Shown here piece by piece: positions 11,713-21,996 of a DNA stretch of 64,000 nucleotides. Source of the DNA: Cephalotus follicularis. Taxonomy: Eukaryota; Streptophyta; Magnoliopsida; Oxalidales; Cephalotaceae. Below the pieces are notes generated by a model. The model worked only from the letters and a program-made list of their open reading frames with translations, did not search any database and had not been told where the DNA came from. The stretch is from the NCBI GenBank assembly GCA_001972305.1, contig BDDD01000082.1:620001-684000 (forward strand). Direction: 5' to 3'. Each line of letters starts with the position of its first letter. Position 1 is the first letter of the stretch. A program made the position numbers and the translations under genes.

Positions 11713-11732
11713 TTCCCACAGACGGTGCCAAC
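11713..11732 (-). promoter_or_regulatory. Primer binding site of the Tat element
   Basis: On the minus strand GTTGGCACCGTCTGTGGGAA directly follows the LTR end CATCAACA. This is the standard primer-site context of Tat-lineage elements and fixes the LTR border at 11733. Confidence 0.8.
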
Positions 11733-12360
11733 TGTTGATGCAAAAATCCTTCCCTCAACAGTGTCCTACGTGGAGGACTTTGATTTGTTGAAGGAAACGT
11801 AAGGAGATTCTTGAGAAGAAAGCTTGGAGGTTGATAATCCTTACATAAATAGAGCAAAGACGTTGAAGGTCCAGGAGGTTGTTCTCTAAGGGACACTCTA
11901 ACGCTCAAGTTAAATAATGCACCGGGAGTTTTGTGTTCTTTTGAGAGTAAAAATGCCTGGCCTGCTTAAAGTCGATGATTCTAATATTTATAGTGCTAGC
12001 TTGTAACCATTTGAGCATGAATCTCAGAGGTGATTGTTGTGCCCCCAAGCAAATGCCGAGGATATCGGGATTTCCCTTATTCTCCGCCTTATTTTGTGCC
12101 AGTACGTTATCATGTCTTATCTTCCCATATTTGAAGATATGAATCCCTGGAATGTAGGCCGATTTCATATCCTTATCCCGTTATGGGGGAGGAGGTCCTC
12201 TGATGAATGTCCAAGGATTTCGTCCTCTGACAGAAATTCGAGGACCTCATTTACCTTGTTTGTCTCCTTACCTGATACCGACAAGTTTCCTCTGCTTGAT
12301 ATCCACCGAATCTTTAAATTCTTTGTATATCCGTGGGCTAGAGTAGAGAAACACGTGACA
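11733..12360 (-). repeat. 5' LTR of the Tat element
   Basis: It is a 628-bp LTR. On the plus strand it begins TGTTGATGC and ends CACGTGACA; on the minus strand it begins TGTCACGTG and ends CAACA. No second copy is found in the window. Confidence 0.75.
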
Positions 12361-12849
12361 AATTGAATAACGATATATTTTTCTCCACATCAATAAGAAG
12401 TTATATTGAGAGCTTATGAATTAAATATCCTATTTAAAGATTTATTTAAACGATTTATTTGAATTAGGTGAATAAAATATAATTTAACAACATCATTTTT
12501 AAATTGAAGTAGAATTAACTTGTAGCGTAACTCGTTATAGTTTCAGTCCGAGATACAGATGAAAAGAAATAGCTAAAACATCGGAAAGAACTTTTAACAG
12601 TCGCTAGACACATGGCCATTAACTTGTGGTGGCTGGACCAAGTCACAGTTTTAAAGGAAGAAAAAACAGTGCATAAAGTGGTTTGGGCCCTTGCTTGCAT
12701 GATTTATTTCACAAAATTGTGCACGTAGACCGAAGCTAAAGAAGTAATTTGTGGGCTTTTCTATGCCCCACATAAATTTGCACAGATGAAATACACAAAA
12801 GTGTAATTGAATTACTTAAAGGTGGGACCCATTAATTAAGTTTATATAT
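12361..12849. other. Unassigned AT-rich sequence
   Basis: No reading frame, repeat or LTR could be recognised in this stretch between the Tat LTR and the target duplication of Mutator-like element A. It may be original host sequence or an old unrecognised repeat. Confidence 0.4.
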
Positions 12850-12858
12850 AAATATAGC

Positions 12859-12974
12859 GAGTTTTTTTCTCTATTTACGACTTTCAGCGTAACTTATTAA
12901 GCATATACCACTTTTGTCAAACTATTTCTCAATATACCACTCTGTACCTAACTTTTAAACCGAACCTAACTTTT
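12859..12974 (+). repeat. Left terminal inverted repeat of element A
   Basis: It is complementary to 14952-15066 over about 115 bp with a few mismatches. The shared core ctttcagcgtaacttatt is also present in both ends of element B. Confidence 0.8.
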
Positions 12975-13501
12975 GGCAAACAAATAAGATGCTCTCTAAT
13001 ACACGCTCTCTCTCTATCTCTCAAAAACACTCCCTCATCTCTCTCTTCTTCCTTATCAAAGACTACTCCGCCATGCTACCATGAAGTCTGCTCTAACGAC
13101 GTTTCATGGTCTACTCTGCTAGTCATAATATGCAAGTCTTCTCCGCGCTAATATTCTCCTAGTCTGATAATCTGTAAAGTTGTGCTCTGCAATGCTAGTC
13201 TGCAACGATGTGATCCGCATTGATGATTGTCTGCTAGTCTGTGCGCCAACTCTCCCGAGGTCTGCCTCATGCTAGGAGCTCTGCCAACTATCTTACATGG
13301 TCTGCCAGAGCTCTCCTGAGGTCTGCCTCATGCTAGGAGCTCTGTTAGCACCCTTACACGGTCTTCCAGCACTCTCAAGTGGTATGCCTTTGCTCGCTTA
13401 ACCTGATAGCGCTCTTACTTGGTGTGGAGCTACTGCTTTTGCATTGTTATGGTTGCTACTTGTGTTTGTTAAAGGAAGTTGTTTCCAAGAAAAGACATTG
13501 T

Positions 13502-14627
13502 CTAAACAAGTGGGACGCATCGTCTACAAAAGGAAGTCATCGCGGGAATTCCAGATTTTGGTATAATTGTTGCACATAAAGATCCAGTCTCTCTATTGGC
13601 TGCAACATAAACACTTCCAAATGTACCACGTCCTATAAGTTTTCCTCTCTGCCATTGACTTTTAATAGGTTGTGCATTTGGTTTTTTTGTAATGTGATGC
13701 ACAACTGCTGATGGTGACGGAGCAGATGCATGAGATGCAGCTAGACCTCCAGGAGGTAGTGGCAGGGGGTGGGCATGGACATGGCCATAACCATCAGGCC
13801 GATCCTTAAAATTCTCTGGGCTCAATTTATTATGAACCACATTGAAAATTTACAGGGACTTCTGGGATTGAGATTACTTTTTATAGTTAGGTTATGATAT
13901 GGAGAATGATCAGGACTACAAACATTTTTCACCGGTGAAGTACACCCACTTGGCCTACCTAGGTCTGAAACCTCAAAGGGTGACCATGCCCGTTCAGGAT
14001 TGCCCACAGAAGAAGGATGATCTCCAGTTTTTGATCTTCTTGGGCTAGCTGCAGGACATGGGAAACTGCTAATTGGAGCACTCTTGGGTGTCACATTATG
14101 CTCAAAGTTGCAACTAACGTTCTCATTAGTCAGATCCTGAGATAAATCCTTACGAAAATTGCTTGAAGATTTGGTTTTACTTGTAGGAGTGCAAGAAGGG
14201 AACATGTCCACACCATTTGATCTTCGAGGACTATCATACACACTCAAAAAATTATTCCTTGGTGGGCTTCCAGCCAGAACATCCACCCTTATTTCATAAT
14301 TAACACTTTGAGCATTCAAATCTTGAGAGCATCTCCTACACTGATTGCCTTAGGCCTTGACTGAATGAATGACACCAAGATCTACCCTCTTCCTTCTTTT
14401 CGTCGAGCTCGGTCCTTCTTCGGGCGATCCAAGATTACCGTGACCCGAATTCGGACACGTTGACTGGCGTTTTTGAAAAAAAACCATTCACGGAGCGGCA
14501 ACGGTTTTGGTATGATAGACGCGGACCAGTGCTCCGATTCGCCTAGGCACCGCTGATTCCGGGGCGAAGCGGGTGAGGAGTAAGAAGTCCGACCGTTGAG
14601 CGGAAACCCGATCTCGTCATCACTCAT
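13502..14627 (-). pseudogene. MAPKKK5: Captured MAPKKK5-like kinase fragment, copy A
   Basis: Read on the minus strand from 14627, a Ser/Pro-rich stretch (SDDEIGFPLNGRTSYSSPAS) leads to a region with SVYDSPRRSNGVDMFPSC and CTSPVKNVCSPDHSPYHN, then HAHPLPLPPG, and the start of a protein kinase domain with the glycine loop (KLIGRGTFGSVYVAANRETG). This layout matches plant MEKK-type MAPKKK5 as I know the family. The fragment stops at LCA, just before the catalytic Lys, and is followed by unrelated sequence, so no kinase could be made. A frameshift near 13830 divides it. Copy A keeps more family-typical residues (SQWQRGKL) than copy B. Any effect would be through RNA or a short N-terminal peptide, not catalysis. 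Confidence 0.75.
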
Positions 14628-14951
14628 GTGCCTTAGTTATCGTTGGAGCGTGAGTCTCCGGCGGATAAAAGATTGGCCTCGATGGTTGAAGGAATTACCA
14701 GCATTGCCACTGTCGTTGGTAGCCGAAGGAGATGATGGTAAAGAGGAAGAAAAGAGGTTCTTACAATAAGATATTTATGAGAATGAGAAAGCAGCTTCAT
14801 GTAAAGGAAAGTAAGTGTGTGAAACTAACTGTTTATATTCCAAACAAAAATATCACAAAATTCTCTTAATGAAGATTGACAAGGTTTAAAGCATTTTCAT
14901 CATGTAAGAACGCATACTATGTGAGCGACGCCAGACCACTTGACAGCACTA

Positions 14952-15066
14952 AAAGTTAGGTTTGGTTTAAAAATTAGGTTCGGAGTGGTATATTGAGAAA
15001 TGGTTTGACAAAAGTGGTGTATGCGGAATAAGTTACGCTGAAAGTGGTAAATAGGGAAAAAAATTC
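14952..15066 (-). repeat. Right terminal inverted repeat of element A
   Basis: It pairs with the left end at 12859 and with the left end of element B at 15111. It is directly followed by the target duplication aaatatagc. Confidence 0.8.
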
Positions 15067-15110
15067 AAATATAGCCAAGTTAATCTAGAGGGCTGCTATG
15101 TGCCCCTTTT

Positions 15111-17300
15111 GAGTGTTTGTTTCCCTATTTACCACTTTCAGCGTAACTTATTCCGTATATACCTCTTTTGTCAAACTATTTCTCAATATACCACTCTGAA
15201 CCTAATTTTTAAACCGAACCTAACTTTTAGGGCTCTCAAGTGGTCTGCCTTCGCTCACATAGTTTGCGCTCTTACATGATGAAAATGCTTTAAACCTTGT
15301 CAATCTTCGTTAAGAGAATTTCATGATATTTTTGTTTGGAATATAAACATTCAGTTTCACACACTTCCTTTTCCTTTGCATGAAACTGCTTTCTCATTCT
15401 AAAAAATGTCTTATTTTAAGAACCTCTTCTCTTCCTCGTCTTTACCATCATCTCCTTCGGCTACCAACGATAGTGGCAATGCTGGTAATTCCGTCAACCA
15501 TCGAGGCCAATCTTTTAATCGCCGAAGACTCACGCTCCAAAGATAACTGAGGCACGTGAGCGACGACGACATCTGGTTTCCGCTCAATAGTCCAACTTCT
15601 TACTCCTCACCCGCTTCGCCCAAGAATCCGTGGTCCCCGGGCGAATCGGAGCACTGGTCCGCGTCTACTGTGCCAAAACCGTGGCCGTTCCCTGAATTGT
15701 TTGTTTTCGAAAACGCTAGTCAACGGGAGGTCACGGTAATCTTGGATCGCCCGAAGAAGGACCGAGCTCGACGAAAGGAAGGAAGAGTGTAGATCTTGGT
15801 GTCATTCATTCAGTCAAGGCCAAAGGCAATCAGTGTAGGAAATGCTCTCAAGATGTGAATGCTCAAAGTGTTAATTATGAAATAAGGGTGGGTGTTCTGG
15901 CTTGAAGCCGACCAAGGAATAATTTTAAGAGTGTGTATGATAGTCCTCGAAGATCAAATGGTGCGGACATGTTCCCTTCTTGCACTCCTACCAGTAAAAC
16001 CAAAATTTCAAGCAATTTTCGTAAGGATTTATCTCAGGATCTGACTAATGAGAACGTTACTTGCAACATTGAGCAAAATGTGACACCCAAGAGTGCTCCA
16101 ACTAGCAGTTTCCCAAGTCCTACAGTTAGCCTAATAAGATCAAAAACTGGAGATCATTCTTCTTCTATGGGAAATCATGAACATGCATGGTCACCCTTTG
16201 AGGTTTCAGACCTAGGTAGGCCAACTGGGTGTACTTCACCAATGAAAAATGTTTGTAGTCCTGATCATTCTCCACGTCATAACCTAATTGTACAAAGTCA
16301 TCTCAATCCCAGAAGTCACTGTAAATTTTCATTTTTGGTTTATAATAAATTGAACCCATAGAATTTGAAGGATCGGCCTGATGGTCATAGCCATGTCCAT
16401 GCCCACCCCCTACCACTACCTCCTGGATCTCTAGCTACATCTCATGCGTCTGCTCCGTCACCATCAGCTGTTGTGCATCACATTACAGAAAAACAAAATG
16501 CATCACCAATGAAAAGTCAACGGCAGAAAGGAAAACTTATAGGACGTGGTACATTTGGAAGTGTTTATGTTGTAGCCAACAGAGAGACTGGAGCTTTATG
16601 TGCAACCATTATACCAAAATCTGGAATTCCCACAATGACTTCCTTTTGTAGACGATGCCTCCCACTTGTTTAGACAATGTCTTTTCTTGGAAACAACTTC
16701 CTTTAACAAACACAAGTAGCAACCATAACAATACAAAATCAGTAGCTCCACACCATGTAAGAGCGCTAGCAGGTTAAGTGAGCGCAGGCAGACCACTTGA
16801 GAGTGTTGGAAGACCATGTAAGAGCACTAATAGAGCTCCTAGCATGAGGCGGACCTCAGGAGAGCTCTGGCAGACCATGTAAAAGAGTTGGCAGAGCTCC
16901 TAGCGTGAGGCAGACCTCGGGAGAGTTGGTGCACAGACTAGCAGACAAGCATCAATGCGGAGCACATCGTTGCAGACTAGCATCGCAAAGCATGACTTCA
17001 TGGGTTATCAGACAAGGAGAATATCAGCGCAGAGTAGACCTGGTTATTATGAGTAGCAGAGCATACAATGAAACGTCGTTAGAGCAGACTTCGTGGTAGC
17101 ATGGCGGAGCAGTCTTTGATAAGGAAGAAGGGAAATAGGACGGAGCGTTTTTGAGAGATAGAGAGAGAGCGTGTATTAATGAGCGTCATATTTGTTTGCT
17201 AAAAGTTAGGTTCGAAGTGGTATATTGAGAAATAGTTTGAGAAAAGTGGTATATGCAGAATAAGTTACGCTGAAAATGGTAAATAGAGAAAAAAAACCTC
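15111..17300 (+). mobile_element. Mutator-like element B (Pack-MULE), inverted copy of A
   Basis: This 2190-bp copy lies in the opposite orientation to A, 44 bp away, so both together form a large inverted repeat. Its terminal repeats are 15111-15229 and about 17203-17300 (ending gagaaaaaaaacctc). The flanking 9-mers (gcccctttt and cagaaacta) do not match, so no target duplication supports B as an independent insertion; it may have lost a flank or arisen by duplication. It carries the same kinase fragment with more damage. Confidence 0.75.
15556..16673 (+). pseudogene. MAPKKK5: Captured MAPKKK5-like kinase fragment, copy B
   Basis: It has the same order as copy A: SDDDIWFPLNSPTSYSSPAS (15556 on), SPRRSNGADMFPSC (from about 15940), CTSPMKNVCSPDHSP, HAHPLPLPPG, and the glycine loop KLIGRGTFGSVYVVANRETG near 16535. 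Stops at 15790-15792 and 16359-16361 break it, and SQRQKGKL replaces the family-typical SQW context. It ends at the same point as A, just before the catalytic Lys, so both derive from one capture event. It is not a functional kinase. Confidence 0.75.
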
Positions 17301-17700
17301 CAGAAACTAAGACTGCGATTGTCATAGTGGTTGTTCGTTAGTGTTTCATCTAGACTTTTTTTTGGGCATAAATCTATGTGAAATTCCATAAATTTTAATC
17401 TATCTTTATATAATCAAATTTAGTTAGAGATATAGTTAGTTAATATATAAAATTAATTTCAATTTTATTCGAGAGAAATTATTAGATAGATTAGAGAGTT
17501 TTGTTTATTAATGTGAATAATCAGTTGTGATCAACATAATTTTAAAGGAATTATTTCAGATTATGTATGGTGAAATCGATGGCTAACTCTTTATCATACT
17601 AATTTTCTTTTAATTCATTATATTTTCTAGTTTATATTTTCATTATAATTTTTGTAATATTTTCAATCGGTTGTTTAGATAAAATAATAATTAGTACATT
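17301..17700. other. Unassigned AT-rich sequence
   Basis: I see no gene or repeat here. The right end merges into the 3' part of the split gag relic that continues from 34775. Confidence 0.35.
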
Positions 17701-18029
17701 TTAGTAGTTGATTGATTAACAATCTGTGTGGGACGATATTTTTCTTATTACTTTATTACTTCCATGATTTCGTATACTTGCGAAAATACCGACCAACTAC
17801 CATGCCATCCTAGGTTGACACTGATCCCGGGGGTACATTGTAGTACCAGATATACGCTGTATGACTGAGCCACTTGGAAAAATCATTGAGGCACAATGCC
17901 AAATCTAACCTATGCACCCCCAAAACATTGATAAAACGAGCCATGTGTTCTCTAGTACTCACTGTCTTTTAGTTGAACATAACAAAATTTGTGACCTATA
18001 GTCCACAAGGCAAGGCTACCTACCAAATG
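17701..18029 (-). pseudogene. gag: Gypsy gag relic, downstream half (split by solo LTR 1)
   Basis: The minus strand encodes EHMARFINVLGVHR, then CLNDFSKWLSHTAYIWYYN and a degenerate stretch (a stop lies after PPGSVST), which matches the retrotransposon gag core (cap of helices with FSK...AYTWY). The upstream half lies at 34775-35272; both were one sequence before solo LTR 1 inserted with the 5-bp duplication aaatg. Confidence 0.7.
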
Positions 18030-18159
18030 TGTAATATCTCGTTCTGTTGCCTATATGTTTAACGCCAGAAGTTACATTTTCCCGGATGCTATATGTTTTA
18101 TAATGTTGGATCGTTTGAAGTTTGTTTTTCAAAACCATTTTCGTTTTGTGTTTAGAGCG

Positions 18160-18300
18160 TTAAGCTTCGACGCCTTAGCGTTGTTAATTCATCGTTTCTT
18201 TAGAGGTGTAACACGTCGACGCTTATGCATTTGACATCGACGCTTTTGCATTAAAATGTTAAGCGTCGACGCTTTGGAATTACCGTCGACGCTTTAACAG
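18160..18300. repeat. TCGA-palindrome cluster in solo LTR 1
   Basis: Five sites lie here, including the exact 14-bp palindrome aagcgtcgacgctt at 18261-18274. A second cluster in the same LTR at 18885-19045 has at least six more sites. Confidence 0.8.
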
Positions 18301-18884
18301 TTTTCCTTATTTATTTTGGACGGTGGCTTGATTTTGGAAAGGGGATTTTTGCCATAAAACCGATTATCTGTGTTTTCCTTTAGTATATGCCGCGTATCTG
18401 CATGTAAGGGGAGCCATAAATCTAAAACAGGTTTTTTGCCATTCAAAACCACGATTTTTCTCTTTAAAACTTTGTCATCTGCACCATTTTCAAACCAGCA
18501 GAAGCCTCTCTTTTTTCATCGTCTTCATCACTGTTTTTCCACCATTTGAAGGTACGATATGATAACTTCGTTTTATATTACTGTTCTATTGAATATAAAG
18601 TTATTAGATTGTGCAAAAAAACTTTGTTGATAATGCAAACTGTTTTAAATCATTAAATGTTAGAAAATATGTTTTGAAAGTTTCCACTGCGATTTACATC
18701 CTGTAATCCATATGTCCATGCATTGAAAATATTATACTGGTGTTTTTAAACCGAGAAATCATGATTTAATGCTTATATACAACTGTTTTATTGATTTATG
18801 ACTGAGAGAACTGGATTTTTGAAACTGTTTTTACAGTCTTGTTCGTCTTAAGTGTCCACTATTTTTCGTTCTTGTTGACGCTTA

Positions 18885-19045
18885 TGTCCTAACCATCGAC
18901 GCTTTTATTTGAGCGTCGACGCTTATGTAGTGTTTTGTAACATTTTTCTTCGATGCTTTAAACGTAAATTGTCATGCTTCTTGTCGACGCTTTCTCTTGC
19001 ACTTTGTCTTAAGCGTCGACGCCATGCGTTAAGCGTCGATGCTTT
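18885..19045. repeat. Second TCGA-palindrome cluster in solo LTR 1
   Basis: Sites of the gcgtcgacgctt class lie at short intervals. The last one (aagcgtcgatgctttt) is cut on its right arm by insertion of the Tekay element at 19046. Confidence 0.75.
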
Positions 19046-19213
19046 TGTAATGCCCGGTATTTTCCTGAATGTAATATTTCAATTTATGATGTAATCATAA
19101 ACTTGAGTTAATAAGAATGTTGAAATTTCAATTCAAAAGGGGTCCCTAAATCCAAAATATTGGTTAAGGAAGGAAGTGTGTATGTCAAAGCTTGAAATGG
19201 CACTGTCTTGGGT

Positions 19214-19370
19214 CAAAGACATCGACGTCTTTAGAAAAACGTCGACGCCTTTGGGGGTGAGGTACACGTGGATGCACGAGCATACACGTCGACCTTAAGA
19301 GAAGGCATCGACACCTTCTTACGAAAAGAGAAAAAACATCGAAGTCTAAGGAAAGACGTCGACGCCTTTG
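19214..19370. repeat. TCGA-palindrome cluster A in Tekay 1 5' LTR
   Basis: It includes caaagacatcgacgtctttag and aaaacgtcgacgcctttg about 20 bp apart, then weaker sites. The same cluster is at 26755-26910 in the 3' LTR and at 51236-51390 in Tekay element 2. Confidence 0.8.
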
Positions 19371-20114
19371 TAAGAATAGCCATCACGTTCTTCGATGGCA
19401 GAGTAACATGCAGTGAGGGAACCTTGGGGGCTTTACAGACGCTCTAACAAGTGCATTGTGAAGTGATAATCACAATGGTGTGTTGCCTGGCATGTTCCGA
19501 AACATGCCCTCACATGGAACATGCAAGGGATTACCACCCTCACATGCAACCTGTAATGAAAGAATGGTTAAAGAAAACCAAAAGAAATATGCAGAAACCT
19601 GGAAAGTGGGAGAGAGCACGAGGGGGCCTGTTAAATGGCAGAAGAAAGAGGTTTGGAAGAAGCCATATGCATAAGAATAACCCTCCCCACTCATCTCTCT
19701 CGTTCTAAAACACCAGAAGAAAGAAAAGAAAGAAAAACAGTGAGTGTGAGAGCAACCATTGTTGAGTTGCTTGGAGCTGGGGATTGGAGCTCGTGGGTAG
19801 CAGTTGCTGAGGGAACCTTGGAGCTGCTGGTAGCCAGAACTTGGGGACTTAAAGAGGTGGACTTTCCAGTTCCTAACTTGGAACAATAAGGTAGGGGAAA
19901 GTGATGAATTTATACATGCATTTTGGGTTTTAAGTTAATGAATAACATGATGAATTGCATGTTAATTGTGGTTCTGGACTTGTTATGGTGTTACTGTGAT
20001 ACACTGAGTTAATCTTGCATGTGCGATTACATGAATATGTGAGTTGATTGTGTAAAGAATGGATCTAATAATAGCCTGGCATGTTAAAATCGTGGAAAAC
20101 ACGTTCTGGGTTGT

Positions 20115-20545
20115 AAAGACATCGACGTCTATGAAAAGACGTCGACGCCTTCGTGTGAAAACGTGAATGACATCGATGCTTTTATAAAGACATCGACTCC
20201 TTTTCTGGGAAATTGTAGAACTGTAATGTTCATTTTGGATGGCCATTTAGCCACTTGGAACCACCTGTATGGTTTCCGATTGATGTTCTGGTTATGTTCC
20301 CATTAACTAGTAGCATGTCTTTCACGTTTAGGGAGTGGGATTCGTTTATGTGAGGGATTAAAAGGTTGGATGTTACCCTCTAGAATCAAGACTCGCGAAC
20401 TGATACTCTATGGTATGAAAAAGACATCGACGTCTTTGTAAAGGCATCGACGTCTTTGGTCTAAAAACGCCTGGGAATACTTGTACATAGGATCGACGCC
20501 TTAGGCTAAAGGACATCGATGCCTTAAGGAATGACATCGATGCAT
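20115..20545. repeat. TCGA-palindrome cluster B in Tekay 1 5' LTR
   Basis: Two groups (20115-20205 and 20421-20545) contain about nine sites of the acatcgacgtctt and gtcgacgcctt types. The first is kept in the 3' LTR (27656-27745), the second is deleted there. Both are absent from Tekay element 2. Confidence 0.8.
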
Positions 20546-21038
20546 TTTCCCCTGGACAGTAGGATTTTGCTCGAATGGGACCCGCTAGGCCCGAAACGAC
20601 TCTAGAAACGAACCTAGTTGCATTCTGAGCATATGTTTGCATTCTTACTGTGATTTGCATTAAGGTTGCTTTCCTGAGAGTGTTATCCATTTTGAAAAGC
20701 TTGCATGATCATTATGATCATTTGTGTACAAAAATGTATATTTGTCAACATATGAAATTATATATTTTTGAGATGAATGGGGAAGTATTTCCGATAACAT
20801 GTTTTAAGGGTTTGATCATGAAACCAAATGTAATTTGCAAAAATGTATAATTTATGAATGTATATATTTTTGAAATGTTTGGGGAAGTATTTCCAAAGAC
20901 AGAGAAATGTATTGTTTTAAGTTTTATAACTTATTACAACTTGTGAACGGAATAATATATTTTAAACAAATATATTTGATCAAGTAATTATATGTAATTG
21001 CTTGACCTGTGCTGTGAAATACTTGTGCTTGTGGATTA

Positions 21039-21180
21039 TTGGCCATCGTGCTAATAACTTGTTGATTATTAGCCACCGTGCTAATAACTTGTTGATTATT
21101 AGCCACCGTGCTAATAACTTGTTGATTACTTAGCCATTGTGCTAGTAACTTGCTGTTGGTTTAGCCATCGTGCTAAACAA
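21039..21180 (+). repeat. 30-bp tandem repeat in Tekay 5' LTR
   Basis: About five copies of a unit containing ttgttgattattagccaccg lie in tandem; the last copies are more diverged. Tekay element 2 has about three copies (52410-52502). The 3' LTR of Tekay 1 lost the array by deletion. Confidence 0.8.
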
Positions 21181-21887
21181 CTTACTGAGGACTTGCTCCA
21201 AGACCGGATGGAGTAAGAGTGCATGACGTTGGGGCCAGGAGGTGGCGACGGTCATGACGATTGGCTTGTCTGGTTCCTTTTTGGGAACATATTTACGGCT
21301 TGTGTTGATATAACTTATGAGTTATACCCGTACTGTGAGCATGCATATATTTTTATATGTACATACGGAGGTATTTTTAATATGAAAATTACATGGCATG
21401 GCTCATCATAATGCATTCATTCATGACACTCATTATCATATGACTCGAACTGTATTTGTGGGTTTATTCACTTAGCCGAGTGAGGACAAAGGCTAACCCC
21501 TACTATAACAGATTGATGGAGTGGACATGATATGGAGCATGCACGGAGACTTAAAGAGAATATTTGTTATTTCTCTTATTTATGTATTTTGGTTATGGAA
21601 CATTGATCATGTTATTCGGATTTTTGTAATAAAGGTTATTTTGTTATCTCGTTCTGTATTATTATTTCACGCTCCGTTTTGGGCGATCGACGGTTGTGTT
21701 TGGATTTTGGGCATCACGTAGTCTGGGATGCATGATGCGTGTTCATATTCGGCTCATTTATGTCATTGCTTCCGCTATTGAAGGTTTTTTATTTATTGGT
21801 AATTTTGCATGAGCTGGATTATTTCATGTTGATTGTCTTACCACTTTATATGTTGTCTATGTGTTGGAAAATGGGGGCGTGACAACA

Positions 21888-21899
21888 TGGTATCAGAGC
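21888..21899 (+). promoter_or_regulatory. Primer binding site, Tekay element 1
   Basis: TGGTATCAGAGC lies three bases after the LTR end and is complementary to the 3' end of plant initiator methionine tRNA, the usual primer for this lineage. Confidence 0.9.
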
Positions 21900-21996
21900 A
21901 TATTCCATATATGCTTAGCTAGGATATTTTCCTTGGCAATCAATAAATTATTTTTCCTAAAGTCGTGACTAACCATCATCCTTCTTATAGGAACCA

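Larger units (their letters stand above)
5086..12360 (-). mobile_element. Tat-lineage Ty3/gypsy element, decayed, single LTR
   Basis: Minus-strand order from right to left is 5' LTR (11733-12360), primer binding site, gag, protease, reverse transcriptase, RNase H, an extra archaeal-type RNase H, integrase, and a 3' untranslated region. The second RNase H and the GTTGGCACCGTCTGTGGGAA primer-site motif are typical of the Tat group. No 3' LTR is seen on the left, so the element was truncated or deleted against the copia relic. No TCGA-palindrome cluster occurs here; isolated GTCGAC sites (about 7932 and 9648) have no palindromic arms. Confidence 0.85.
12859..15066 (-). mobile_element. Mutator-like element A (Pack-MULE) with kinase gene fragment
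   Basis: The 2208-bp element has terminal inverted repeats of about 115 bp (left from gagtttttttctctatttac, right ending gtaaatagggaaaaaaattc). A perfect 9-bp target duplication aaatatagc flanks it at 12850-12858 and 15067-15075. Long terminal repeats plus a 9-bp duplication are the signature of Mutator-like elements. There is no transposase, so it is non-autonomous. It carries a fragment of a MAPKKK5-like gene on the minus strand. A near copy in opposite orientation (element B) starts 44 bp to the right. Confidence 0.85.
19046..21884 (+). repeat. 5' LTR of Tekay element 1
   Basis: It is the longest LTR copy of this family here (2839 bp). It contains two groups of TCGA palindromes and a 30-bp tandem repeat, and is followed by the primer site. 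It keeps the segment 20258-21170 that is missing in the 3' LTR. Confidence 0.9.

Noticed and set aside
13502..16673. Functional MAPKKK gene
   Set aside because: Both copies stop before the catalytic Lys, lack the kinase body, contain breaks and lie inside transposable elements.
12859..17300. One compound Mutator element with outer ends at 12859 and 17300
   Set aside because: The 9-bp duplication aaatatagc flanks element A alone. The 9-mer after 17300 (cagaaacta) does not match.
19470..19886. Open frames of 84-138 residues in the Tekay LTR (also at 27010-27426)
   Set aside because: They lie between LTR start and primer site on both strands, and appear in each LTR copy because the LTR is repeated. 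No domain is recognisable.
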